From: Pleurocapsa sp. CCALA 161
GTDB taxonomy: Bacteria > Cyanobacteriota > Cyanobacteriia > Cyanobacteriales > Xenococcaceae
NCBI RefSeq assembly: GCF_003003995.1
Contig: NZ_PVWF01000010.1
Location: forward strand, 1-64,000
Direction: 5' to 3'
DNA: 64,000 nucleotides
The notes beneath the pieces were generated by a model. That model saw nothing but the letters and a program-made list of their open reading frames with translations. It had not been told where the DNA came from and ran no database searches. Below, piece by piece: positions 28,878-37,169 of the stretch. The position numbers and the translations under genes were made by a program. The stretch's first letter is position 1, and the number at the start of each line of letters is the position of its first letter.

Positions 28878-29456
28878 CTATCGTCTTTTTTTTGGGTATA
28901 GCCACCCAGAAAAAAGTTTGGTCATTCTGGGCATCAATACATAGGTCATCAGCAATACCAAGATGGCAGTAATTATTAAACTTTTGACCAACAACGGCAA
29001 GAATAATAATTCTAGCAGAGGTGCAAGAGTCAAATTTGCTAATTGAATTGAGGGAAAGAGCGCTAGCAAAGTAACGGTTGCCATCTTGTAACGCGGTGGT
29101 GGATGAATTTGCGGGGAAGAAGAAGGCAAAGTAAACCAAGTTTCTAAGCCTGTAATCACCCTAATTCGTGCAGGTTCTAAACGCAAGCTCTCCGCGCGGG
29201 CTAGCCACTGACGACGACATTCTGATTGTTCCCAAATCTGTAAGTTGCTGGCACGATCAAATTTAAAAATAATGCGATATTCGTTATCTGTTGGACTGCT
29301 AGGACGAAAAACGTTAGTGCCTAAATGCCCTTCAAAGGTCATCGCAGCAGCGGTAATTCCTGAAATAAACTTCTCAAATGCTACTTTACACCCAGGCTTT
29401 ACTTTGCGCGAGATAACTACCGTGACGGGGGGATCGATTAAGTCTTTATCTCTCAT
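28878..29456 (-). CDS. Antibiotic-biosynthesis-monooxygenase (ABM) domain membrane protein
   Basis: A 192-aa protein. Residues about 10-95 form an ABM-type dimeric alpha/beta barrel (VVISRKVKPGCKVAFEKFI, then FEGHLGTNVFRP and EYRIIFKFDRASNLQIWE), followed by two hydrophobic helices (about 130-150 and 158-178, ending YVLMPRMTKLF). This ABM-plus-two-helix layout is widespread in bacteria, including cyanobacteria, with no settled function. It is divergent from the Rieske gene of the purine island; nothing suggests it belongs to that pathway. Confidence 0.85.
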   Translation of the reverse strand: MRDKDLIDPPVTVVISRKVKPGCKVAFEKFISGITAAAMTFEGHLGTNVFRPSSPTDNEYRIIFKFDRASNLQIWEQSECRRQWLARAESLRLEPARIRVITGLETWFTLPSSSPQIHPPPRYKMATVTLLALFPSIQLANLTLAPLLELLFLPLLVKSLIITAILVLLMTYVLMPRMTKLFSGWLYPKKRR

Positions 29457-29595
29457 ACTATTACTGCTAACTGTTTGTCTTTCAGTTTTTGAATAAGCTT
29501 ATCTTGGCTCAAATTATAAAATCAAAAGATAACATCATAATTTGGTGATAAAAGACTAATTAGTAACTAAAAATACAAACTTATTATGGTTAACT

Positions 29596-29608
29596 GTATA
29601 CAGTATGC
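29596..29608. promoter_or_regulatory. Palindromic operator, copy 1 (Rieske gene promoter)
   Basis: GTATACAGTATGC, one mismatch from GTATAC-A-GTATAC, ending 42 bp before the Rieske gene ATG. See also 37091, 39136 and 41045. Confidence 0.7.
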
Positions 29609-29650
29609 AGTATTAACAAACTAACTATTAATGACTAGGGCTTAACCTTT

Positions 29651-30643
29651 ATGCTAGTCACCAAAGAAAAAGTATTCAAGCAATTTTGGTATCCTGTGAT
29701 GCCTGTCTCTCAGATGTCAGGACAACCCGAGGGATTCGAATTATTGGGGCAAAAACTGGTTTTATGGCTAGATGATTCTGGTAGAGCAATAGTAGCAAGC
29801 GATCGCTGTTGTCATCGTTCAGCACAATTATCCAAAGGCAAGATTATTGATGGTAATATTGTCTGTCCCTATCATGGTTGGCGGTACGACGGACAAGGAG
29901 TCTGCGTAAAAGTTCCTCAGTTAGAAGACAGCAGCCAGATACCTAAAGGTTATCAAATAAATACCTATTTAGCTCAAGAACGTTATGGATATATCTGGGT
30001 ATGCTTGGGCGAACCTTTAAATGAAATTCCCGAAATACCCGAAGCGAACGATCCTAATTTTCGCTTAATTCCTGAATTTTATGAAACCTGGTATTGTGCG
30101 GGGTTGAGAGTGATGGAAAATGAGTTCGATCTAGCTCATCCTACCTTTGTTCACACTACTACTTTTGGTAGCCAAAAGCATCCGATTCCCGATGCGATCG
30201 AGGTTAGCGAAACTGATTATGGGGTCACGGGAAAAGCAATTCTGGGTGTATTTAATCCCGAACAGCAACAGCAGAATCTCAAAATGGATGAAGACATAAC
30301 CACAAGAAATTTAGATTTAGATTGGTATTTACCTTTCACCTGCAAGCTAAGAATAAATTATCCCAATGGTTTAGTCCACATCATCGTTAATACCGCTACA
30401 CCGATTAATGATTCTTCTTCGCAGATTGTTCAGTTTTGCTTGCGCAACGACACCGAAGCAGAAACAAAAGCAGCAGATGTGGTGAAATTTGATCGCGCTG
30501 TGACTTTAGAAGACAAAGCCGTATTAGAAACTACGGATTATGACGTGCCGTTGGATTTAAAACAAGAACAACACATGATGACAGATAAGCCAGGAATTTT
30601 GATGAGGCGGAAGTTAAGCAAGCTGTTGGCAAGTAATAAATAA
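29651..30643 (+). CDS. Rieske non-haem iron oxygenase, first gene of the purine island
   Basis: The 330-aa protein has a complete Rieske [2Fe-2S] centre (CCHRSAQL with C-x-H, then CPYHGW with C-x2-H, residues about 53-76) and a catalytic domain with NEFDLAHPTFVH (Asp and two His forming the mononuclear iron site, residues about 157-168). It therefore hydroxylates or demethylates a small organic substrate with O2, using electrons from a separate reductase or ferredoxin. Family alone does not give the substrate. Its place ahead of two purine permeases and hpxO suggests a purine, as for the HpxD oxygenase that replaces xanthine dehydrogenase in Klebsiella; no HpxE-like reductase is present. The operator at 29596 precedes it. 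Confidence 0.88.
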   Translation: MLVTKEKVFKQFWYPVMPVSQMSGQPEGFELLGQKLVLWLDDSGRAIVASDRCCHRSAQLSKGKIIDGNIVCPYHGWRYDGQGVCVKVPQLEDSSQIPKGYQINTYLAQERYGYIWVCLGEPLNEIPEIPEANDPNFRLIPEFYETWYCAGLRVMENEFDLAHPTFVHTTTFGSQKHPIPDAIEVSETDYGVTGKAILGVFNPEQQQQNLKMDEDITTRNLDLDWYLPFTCKLRINYPNGLVHIIVNTATPINDSSSQIVQFCLRNDTEAETKAADVVKFDRAVTLEDKAVLETTDYDVPLDLKQEQHMMTDKPGILMRRKLSKLLASNK

Positions 30644-30744
30644 AAGAAAAGATAGAGGCGAACGGTGACGGACATGCCTCCAGACACTTATCCTTTAGGG
30701 CTAGTACTAAGCGTGAATCTTTTAAGGCATTTGCCCATATAAAA

Positions 30745-32184
30745 ATGAGTATTAATCAAGACGTAATCGATCGCAAGGACATAAATCAACCTAGAGGGGA
30801 ACCGCCTCGTGGGGGTTGGCAAGGTGCAGTTTCTCGTTATTTTGAATTTGACCGATATCGGACTAATTTTCGCACCGAAATTTTGGCAGGCGTGACTACT
30901 TTTATGACGATGGCGTACATTTTGGTAGTTAATCCGTTAATTCTTTCTGATGCCATATTTCTGAATCAGCCCAAAGATTTATTTGCCGAGTTGGTAGTAG
31001 CAACGGCAGTATCGGCAGGCATTGGCACACTGATTATGGCATTGTTGGCAAAATATCCTTTTGCCCTTGCCCCGGGAATGGGGATTAATGCTTTTTTTGC
31101 CTATTCGGTAGTTCTGGATTTAGGTATAAATTGGCGTACCGCCTTAGCTTGTGTATTTGTCGAAGGCTTGGTTTTTATCCTGCTGACAGTTAGCGATATT
31201 CGTCGCCATCTAATTACTGCTGTCCCCAGTTCGATTAAATCAGCAACTACGGTAGGAATTGGTTTATTTTTAGCCTATATTGGCTTAGGAGGGGCAACAG
31301 AAGTAGGCGGCGCGGGTCTAATTGTCGCTAGCGAAGTTACTAAAACCGATTTTGGTAGTTTAGCTCAACCTCAAGCTTTGATGGCAATTTTTGGTATTTT
31401 CCTGACTGCTTTCTTTATGGTGCGACGGATCAAAGGAGCATTGTTATGGGGAATTATTGGTACTGCTAGCTTGGGGTGGATCTTTGGTGTGACCAACACA
31501 CCTCAAGGATTTGCTTCTATTCCAGCCTTTCCCAAAGATTTATTTGGGGCAGCATTTGTGGGTTTAGGAGGAATCAATGGCAGCAACTGGATTGATTTTC
31601 TGGCTGCACTGTTGGTGTTTCTCTTTGTGGATCTGTTCGATACTATCGGCACATTGGCGGGAGTGGGAATGCAGGCAGGATATATCGATGAGAATGGCGA
31701 ATTACCAAGGGCTAATCGAGCCTTAACCGCAGATGCGATCGCCACTACGGCTGGGGCAGTCATGGGAACATCTAGCGTTACTACCTTTGTGGAGTCGGCT
31801 TCAGGCGTTGCTGAAGGAGGGCGTACTGGTTTTGCATCAGTCATAGTTGCAGCCTTGTTCTTTATTTCTTTAATCTTTACACCGATTTTTGAAGCTATAC
31901 CGGCCTTTGCTACTACTCCAGCCCTAACCATTGTGGGTGTATTGATGATGGCAAGCATCACAACTATTAACTGGGAGGATTTAACCGAAGCCATACCAGC
32001 TTTTTTAACTATATTCTTTATTCCCTTTGCCTTTTCCATTGCAGCAGGATTATCTATTGGCTTAATTGCCTATCCCCTATTAAAAACCTTTAAGGGCAAA
32101 GCGCAAGATGTACCTTTAGTCACTTGGATTCTGGCAGCTATATTTGTCGCTCGCTTTATTTTTATGACTTTGCGCTTTGGCTAA
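30745..32184 (+). CDS. AzgA-family purine permease (hypoxanthine/guanine/adenine)
   Basis: A 479-aa, 12-14-helix membrane protein of the nucleobase-cation symporter 2 fold, AzgA subfamily. Signature segments are FRTEILAGVTTFMTMAYILVV (in overlapping parts), ALAPGMGINAFFAY, FVDLFDTIGTLAGV and GTSSVTTFVESASGVAEGGR. Characterised members import hypoxanthine, guanine and adenine with protons. The N-terminal 40 residues are soluble and contain a proline/glycine-rich stretch (QPRGEPPRGGW). It lies 101 bp after the Rieske gene and 54 bp before a second permease, probably in one operon. Confidence 0.93.
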   Translation: MSINQDVIDRKDINQPRGEPPRGGWQGAVSRYFEFDRYRTNFRTEILAGVTTFMTMAYILVVNPLILSDAIFLNQPKDLFAELVVATAVSAGIGTLIMALLAKYPFALAPGMGINAFFAYSVVLDLGINWRTALACVFVEGLVFILLTVSDIRRHLITAVPSSIKSATTVGIGLFLAYIGLGGATEVGGAGLIVASEVTKTDFGSLAQPQALMAIFGIFLTAFFMVRRIKGALLWGIIGTASLGWIFGVTNTPQGFASIPAFPKDLFGAAFVGLGGINGSNWIDFLAALLVFLFVDLFDTIGTLAGVGMQAGYIDENGELPRANRALTADAIATTAGAVMGTSSVTTFVESASGVAEGGRTGFASVIVAALFFISLIFTPIFEAIPAFATTPALTIVGVLMMASITTINWEDLTEAIPAFLTIFFIPFAFSIAAGLSIGLIAYPLLKTFKGKAQDVPLVTWILAAIFVARFIFMTLRFG

Positions 32185-32238
32185 CCGTACAGGCAAACGG
32201 CTATTCACCCCCACCACAAATAATCAACAATTAACAAA

Positions 32239-33630
32239 ATGACCAATCAAGAATTGACTTTAGCAGAAGAAATTAAAACAGAAGCACCTGCTTCAATTGA
32301 ATCCGATTTAATTTATGGTTTAGAAGCCCGTCCCCCTTTTGTCGAATCTATCTTTGTCGCGTTGCAGCACGTATTTGCCTGCTTCGTCGGAATTATTACT
32401 CCTGGCTTAATTATCTGCGGAACATTAGAAGTGTCGCCAGCCGATACTACCTTTATTTTGAGTATGTCCTTGGTAGTATCAGGTATTGCTACTTTTATTC
32501 AAGCAAAAAGGTTTGGGCCAGTGGGTTCTGGATTATTAAGTATCCAAGGAACTAGCTTTGCTTTCTTAGCTCCAATTATTGCTGCGGGTTTGGCAGTCAA
32601 AGAAACTGGAGGTTCTCCCACAGATGCACTAGGTCTAATTTTTGGGTTATGTTTTTTTGGAGCTTTAATTGAAATTATTATTAGTCGTTTTTTGCACTTG
32701 GCAAATCAATTAATTACACCTTTGGTTACGGGGGTAGTCGTGACTTTGATTGGTTTGACCTTAATCAAAGTTGGGATCACTTCTATGGGTGGAGGAGTAG
32801 CCGCCCAAAATAATGACACTTTTGGCAGTTGGACTTATTTAGGTGTTTCTCTGTTGGTGTTGGCGGTAATTGTTATTCTCAATAGTCTCAACAGTAACTT
32901 TTTGCGCATGTCATCGGTAGTTATTGGTTTAGCTGTAGGCTACATAGTTTCAATTCCCTTGGGATTAGTCGATTTTAGTAATTTATCTCAACTGCCTTTA
33001 ATTGCTTTGCCGATACCGTTTAAATATGGCTTAAAATTTGATTTTGGGGCATTTATTCCCTTTGCTTTTTTATATGTAATTACTGCCATTGAATCAATTG
33101 GCGATTTGACCGCAACCTCGGCTATTTCTGGCGAACCGATTAAAGGGCCAATATACTTTCGTCGACTTCAAGGCGGAATTTTAGGGGATGGAATTAATTC
33201 CATGATTGCTGCTGCTTTCAATACTTTTCCCAACACTACTTTTAGTCAAAATAATGGTGTTATTCAATTGACGGGAGTAGGTAGTCGCTACGTGGGCTAT
33301 TTTATTTCGGTAATTTTTGTGGTTCTTGGTCTTTTTCCGATTATCGCGGGAATTTTTCAGGCTTTACCCCAACCAGTCTTGGGTGGGGCGACCATTATTA
33401 TGTTTGGAACTGTGGCGGTAGCAGGAATCAAAATTCTGTCGATGGTCAATCTAACTAAACGTAATTCAATTATTTTGGCGGTTGCTTTAAGCATGGGTTT
33501 GGGGGTAACTTTTGTTCCTGAAATTCTCGAGGCTTCACCTGAACTAATTAAAAGTATTTTTTCTTCAGGTATTTCAACAGGAGGACTCACTGCTTTAATT
33601 TTGAATATGATTTTGCCAGGAAGAGAATAA
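32239..33630 (+). CDS. NCS2 xanthine/urate-type permease (XanQ/UapA-like)
   Basis: A 463-aa polytopic permease of the nucleobase-ascorbate transporter family. The NAT signature reads SQNNGVIQLTGV (residues about 335-347); a glutamine-asparagine here, rather than glutamate-asparagine of uracil permeases, is characteristic of xanthine and urate transporters such as XanQ and UapA. Other landmarks: the QHVFACFVGI segment (the TM1 histidine), IQGTSFAFLAPI and AIESIGDLTATSAISGEP with the substrate-binding glutamate. Together with the AzgA permease it would let the cell import oxidised and unoxidised purines. Next to hpxO, matching the hpxO-hpxP pairing in Klebsiella. Confidence 0.92.
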   Translation: MTNQELTLAEEIKTEAPASIESDLIYGLEARPPFVESIFVALQHVFACFVGIITPGLIICGTLEVSPADTTFILSMSLVVSGIATFIQAKRFGPVGSGLLSIQGTSFAFLAPIIAAGLAVKETGGSPTDALGLIFGLCFFGALIEIIISRFLHLANQLITPLVTGVVVTLIGLTLIKVGITSMGGGVAAQNNDTFGSWTYLGVSLLVLAVIVILNSLNSNFLRMSSVVIGLAVGYIVSIPLGLVDFSNLSQLPLIALPIPFKYGLKFDFGAFIPFAFLYVITAIESIGDLTATSAISGEPIKGPIYFRRLQGGILGDGINSMIAAAFNTFPNTTFSQNNGVIQLTGVGSRYVGYFISVIFVVLGLFPIIAGIFQALPQPVLGGATIIMFGTVAVAGIKILSMVNLTKRNSIILAVALSMGLGVTFVPEILEASPELIKSIFSSGISTGGLTALILNMILPGRE

Positions 33631-33745
33631 TTACTGATTTTTGGTGGTCTTTCGATGAGCATTAGTAGCAGAGTATTTTGATGTAAACGTAATTATGTTC
33701 CTGCCCACAATACAACTAACGACTAATAACTAAAGACTGATTAAT

Positions 33746-34909
33746 ATGTATCAACTTAAAGCAATTATTATTGGCGCAGGGATGGCTGGATTAGCTGCTG
33801 GTATTGCAATGCGTCAAGCAGGATACGAAGTAGAAATTTACGAAAAGACAAAGAAGTTACGTCCTGCGGGGGCGGGGATTTCTCTGTGGTCGAATGGGAT
33901 TAAAGTTCTCAATAAATTAGGACTAGGGAAGCAAGTCGCTGCTATTGGCGGACAGATGAACCGCATGGAATACCGTAATAGTCAGGGAGAAGTTTTAAAT
34001 GATGTCAACTTGATTCCTTTAATGGAACAGGTAGGACAAAGACCTTATCCTGTATCTCGAACTGATCTACAAGAGATGATGCTCAACGCCTTCGGTAAAT
34101 CAGATGTACAGATGGGAATGCGCTGTATAGAAGTTAAACAGGATGCAGATAGTGCCACAGCTATTTTTGAGGATGGGACTATTGCTACAGGAGATGTGAT
34201 TATTGGTGCAGATGGAATTCATTCAGTAGTGCGTAGCTATCTTGCTTGCGGAAAGATAGAATCTCGCTATGCAGGTTATGTTAACTGGAATGGATTGGTT
34301 GAAGCTAGCCCCGATTTGGCAGAAAGTGATGTTTGGGTAATTTATGTAGGCGAAGGGAAACGCGCCTCGATGATGCCTGTGGGGGGAAATCGGTTTTACT
34401 TTTTTATGGGCTGTCCAAAACCTCAAGGAACAACCCCACCTAATGGAGATATTCGCGCCGAGTTAAAAGAAATCTTCGCAGGGTGGGCGCAGCCAGTACA
34501 GAACCTAATTGAGAAGCTCGATCCTGAACAGGTAAACCGTCTGGAAATTGGCGATATAGATCCCTTGCCTAACTTAGTAGAAGGTCGAATTGCCTTAGTC
34601 GGAGATTCGGCACACGCAACTACTCCAACTTTAGGACAGGGAGGCTGTCAGGCGATGGAAGATGCAGAAGTACTTTGTCGCTATTTGATTACAACTAATA
34701 TTAGCGTCGAAGATGCCCTCAAGCGTTATGAAGCAGAACGAAAAGAAAGGGTGGCGCAGCTAGTATTGAAAGCCCGCAAGCGGACTGATACTATCTATAA
34801 CAAAGAGCCAGATTTAACCCAGCAGTGGTACGAACAATTAAAGCAAGAAAATCCTCAAGATGTTACAGGTGCGATCGCAAAAATCATTCTTGGAGGCCCT
34901 TTGCATTGA
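33746..34909 (+). CDS. hpxO: FAD-dependent urate hydroxylase, HpxO type
   Basis: HpxO converts urate to 5-hydroxyisourate with NADH and O2, the job of uricase elsewhere. The 387-aa flavoprotein has the FAD dinucleotide motif GAGMAGLAAG (residues 9-18), GADGIHS (near 155) and GDSAHATTPTLGQGG (from 286). Stretches such as RPYPVSRTDLQ, YAGYVNWNGLVE, GEGKRASMMPVGG and the C-terminal LVLKARKRTDT...ILGGPL match Klebsiella HpxO closely from memory, much better than salicylate-type hydroxylases. It is flanked by a purine permease and by the HIU-hydrolase remnant and uraD, which supports the assignment. No uricase gene is visible. Confidence 0.9.
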   Translation: MYQLKAIIIGAGMAGLAAGIAMRQAGYEVEIYEKTKKLRPAGAGISLWSNGIKVLNKLGLGKQVAAIGGQMNRMEYRNSQGEVLNDVNLIPLMEQVGQRPYPVSRTDLQEMMLNAFGKSDVQMGMRCIEVKQDADSATAIFEDGTIATGDVIIGADGIHSVVRSYLACGKIESRYAGYVNWNGLVEASPDLAESDVWVIYVGEGKRASMMPVGGNRFYFFMGCPKPQGTTPPNGDIRAELKEIFAGWAQPVQNLIEKLDPEQVNRLEIGDIDPLPNLVEGRIALVGDSAHATTPTLGQGGCQAMEDAEVLCRYLITTNISVEDALKRYEAERKERVAQLVLKARKRTDTIYNKEPDLTQQWYEQLKQENPQDVTGAIAKIILGGPLH

Positions 34910-34922
34910 ACATTGAACAGAC

Positions 34923-35078
34923 ATGCCAGGTAAATTAATGACTCACGTATTAGATACGGTAAATGATTGTCCAGATCAAGGAGTTGCGATCGCAAATTAT
35001 GGAAACCTAATCTCAAATATAGATTCTAAAATCTTCTTCTCTTGCTTTAAAGACACTATTCTAATCGCCAGTGAATAA
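34923..35078 (+). pseudogene. Remnant of 5-hydroxyisourate hydrolase (transthyretin-like), N-terminus only
   Basis: ATG at 34923 opens a 51-codon frame. Its first 24 residues read GKLMTHVLDTVNDCPDQGVA, the canonical N-terminal strand of HIU hydrolases (compare GKLTTHILD in PucM). After about residue 26 similarity stops: the rest, including the C-terminal YRGS active-site tail, is missing and the frame continues in unrelated sequence to TAA at 35076-35078. The enzyme would hydrolyse 5-hydroxyisourate to OHCU, between HpxO and UraD. Its position exactly between hpxO and uraD shows it was part of the operon. The stop overlaps the GTG start of uraD (GTGAATAA), so translating the remnant could still help start uraD. 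Confidence 0.75.
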
Positions 35079-35574
35079 TAAATATGCGATCGCAAAATTA
35101 AATAATCTGTCTCAGGAAGAGTTTACTGCTGTTTTGGGGAAGATTTGGGAAGAAACACCCGAAATTGCTGAGAAAGCTTGGCAAGATAAACCTTTTGAGA
35201 ATTTAGAAGCTTTATATCAGGCTATGCTTGCCGTGGTCAACCAGATGAGTGAAGCTAAACAGGTAGCGTTAATTAAAGCTCATCCCGATTTGGGTAGCAA
35301 AACTAAGATGGCAGAAGCTTCAGTGCAAGAACAAGCAGGAATAGGCTTAGATCGCTTATCTAAATCAGAATATCAGCGTTTTCAATTTCTCAACCAGGCT
35401 TACAAAGACAAGTTTGGTTTTCCTTTTATAGTTGCGGTGAAGCATCACACCAAAGAAAGTATTTTAGAAGCATTTGAAACTCGTTTAAATAATACTCAAG
35501 AACGAGAAAAACAACAGGCTTTAACTGAAATTAGTAAAATTGCTCGACTACGTTTAGACTCTTTAATTGATTAA
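35071..35574 (+). CDS. uraD: 2-oxo-4-hydroxy-4-carboxy-5-ureidoimidazoline (OHCU) decarboxylase
   Basis: UraD decarboxylates OHCU to (S)-allantoin. The 167-aa protein has the family landmarks LNNLSQEEFTAVLG at the N-terminus, AHPDLGSK with the catalytic histidine at residue 71, GLDRLSKSEYQRFQFLN, and the substrate-binding FGFPFIVAVK near residue 115, ending in a helical tail. Length is normal. GTG at 35071 is the only start that keeps the conserved N-terminus; it overlaps the remnant's stop codon. It follows hpxO and the remnant and precedes the amidohydrolase by 63 bp. Also called hpxQ in Klebsiella. Confidence 0.93.
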   Translation: MNNKYAIAKLNNLSQEEFTAVLGKIWEETPEIAEKAWQDKPFENLEALYQAMLAVVNQMSEAKQVALIKAHPDLGSKTKMAEASVQEQAGIGLDRLSKSEYQRFQFLNQAYKDKFGFPFIVAVKHHTKESILEAFETRLNNTQEREKQQALTEISKIARLRLDSLID

Positions 35575-35637
35575 AGTATATGTAAGTATTTCATATATCT
35601 ATACGGCTTATTGCTCATCCTTCTTCCCTTAAAATAA

Positions 35638-36999
35638 ATGTCTACCTTACTGGTCAACAACATTCATACTCTTGTGACAATGGACAACGAACGTCGCGAA
35701 ATTCGGCGTGGCGCGCTATTGGTTAGGGATAATGTCATCGAACAGATAGGAACAACCGAAGAATTACCTGATACTGCCGATGAAGTTCTAGACTTACAAG
35801 ACAAGCATATTGTATTACCAGGGCTAGTAAATACCCATCATCATTTCTTTCAAAATCTAACCCGTGTAACTCCCGCAGGACAAAATGGTGACTTATTTCA
35901 ATGGCTGACTGCACACTATCCTTTGTGGTCTAATCTAACTGGAAAAGGGATGTATTATAGTTCTCAGTTAGCAGCGACAGAATTAATCTTGTCAGGCTGC
36001 ACTACCGCCAGCGATCATCACTATATATTTCCTAATGACTGTACCCTTGATGAGCAAATTAGAGGAGTGAGGGAAATTGGTTTGCGGTTTCATGCCAGTC
36101 GGGGAAGTATGAGCGTCGGGGAAAGTAATGGCGGTTTGCCTCCAGATTCTCTGGTAGAAAAAGAAGCCGATATTTTGAAAGATTCTCAACGGTTGATTGA
36201 AGAGTATCATAATAGCGATCGCTATTCTATGCTGAGAATTGTCCTAGCCCCCTGTTCCCCTTTTTCTGTATCTACAGACTTAATGCGCGAGTCGGCTGCA
36301 ATGGCGAGAAGTTACAAAGGAGTGAGATTACATACTCATCTGGCAGAAAATAAAGGAGATGTGGAATATAGTCTATCTAAGTTTAATCTCACTCCTGGAG
36401 ATTATGCCGAGTCGGTGGGTTGGCTAGGGGATGATGTCTGGCACGCTCATTGTGTAAAATTAAGCGATCGCGCGATCGATAAATTTGGTCAAACTAGTAC
36501 GGGAGTCGCCCATTGTCCCTGTAGTAATATGCGTCTGGCTAGCGGTATTGCCCCGATCCGCAAAATGCTCAACAAAAATGTGCCTGTTGGTTTAGGAGTG
36601 GATGGGGCAGCTTCTAACGATGCTACTAACTTATTCCATGAAGCCCGCCAAGCTTTCTTACTCGCTCGCGTTAGAGATGAAGATGCTTCGGTAATGACTG
36701 CCCGCGATGTCCTAGAAATTGCCACTAGAGGCGGTGCCAAAGTTTTGGGCAGAGATGATCTCGGCTATCTCGCCCCAGGAATGGCAGCAGATTTTATTGC
36801 AGTCGATCTAGATAAACTTGGATATGTGGGAACACAAGCCGATCCTGTATCGGCATTAATTTACTGTCAAACCGATCGCATCGACTACAGTTTTATTAAC
36901 GGTAAAAAAGTTGTAGATCGAGGCAATTTAACTACCATTGAGCCTGAAAATTTGATCGCAAAAGCTAATTTAGTTGCGATCGCTTTAGCTAATGGTTAA
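35638..36999 (+). CDS. Amidohydrolase, 8-oxoguanine deaminase-like
   Basis: A 453-aa member of the amidohydrolase superfamily (cog0402). Metal ligands are in NTHHHF (residues 65-70), HTHLAEN (near 231), the HAHC segment and GVDGAASND (near 322). The stretches SRGSMSVGESNGGLPPDS, LAPCSPFSVS and HCPCSNMRLASGIAP resemble Pseudomonas PA0142, which deaminates 8-oxoguanine to urate, more than guanine deaminase proper; related triazine hydrolases (AtzB) are the alternative. Producing urate right beside hpxO makes 8-oxoguanine, or guanine-type, deamination the natural reading. Last gene of the presumed operon starting at 29651. Confidence 0.82.
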   Translation: MSTLLVNNIHTLVTMDNERREIRRGALLVRDNVIEQIGTTEELPDTADEVLDLQDKHIVLPGLVNTHHHFFQNLTRVTPAGQNGDLFQWLTAHYPLWSNLTGKGMYYSSQLAATELILSGCTTASDHHYIFPNDCTLDEQIRGVREIGLRFHASRGSMSVGESNGGLPPDSLVEKEADILKDSQRLIEEYHNSDRYSMLRIVLAPCSPFSVSTDLMRESAAMARSYKGVRLHTHLAENKGDVEYSLSKFNLTPGDYAESVGWLGDDVWHAHCVKLSDRAIDKFGQTSTGVAHCPCSNMRLASGIAPIRKMLNKNVPVGLGVDGAASNDATNLFHEARQAFLLARVRDEDASVMTARDVLEIATRGGAKVLGRDDLGYLAPGMAADFIAVDLDKLGYVGTQADPVSALIYCQTDRIDYSFINGKKVVDRGNLTTIEPENLIAKANLVAIALANG

Positions 37000-37090
37000 G
37001 GCTTTACTCTGTTAACCTCCGACTCAAATCTTTTTTTGTTACCTAATTGTAATCTAAAGTAAATTTTACCAAATCACTTAAATTTGATTT

Positions 37091-37103
37091 GTATACTGTA
37101 TAC
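37091..37103. promoter_or_regulatory. Palindromic operator, copy 2 (porin promoter)
   Basis: Perfect GTATAC-T-GTATAC, 66 bp before the porin ATG at 37170. Flanks extend the dyad (TTTGTATAC...GTATACATT). Confidence 0.75.
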
Positions 37104-37169
37104 ATTAATACGATGGCATCAAGATAATAATGATAATTTTGCTTATGATCAACAGGTGTGAGTTTGGAT

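Noticed and set aside
34923-35078. Programmed frameshift restoring a full HIU hydrolase
   Set aside because: The following 90 bases contain no HiuH-like sequence in any frame, so a deletion explains it better.
37091-37103. NtcA nitrogen-control site
   Set aside because: NtcA sites are GTA-N8-TAC; this motif has N7 spacing and a stricter double palindrome. An NtcA link is not excluded but does not fit the consensus.
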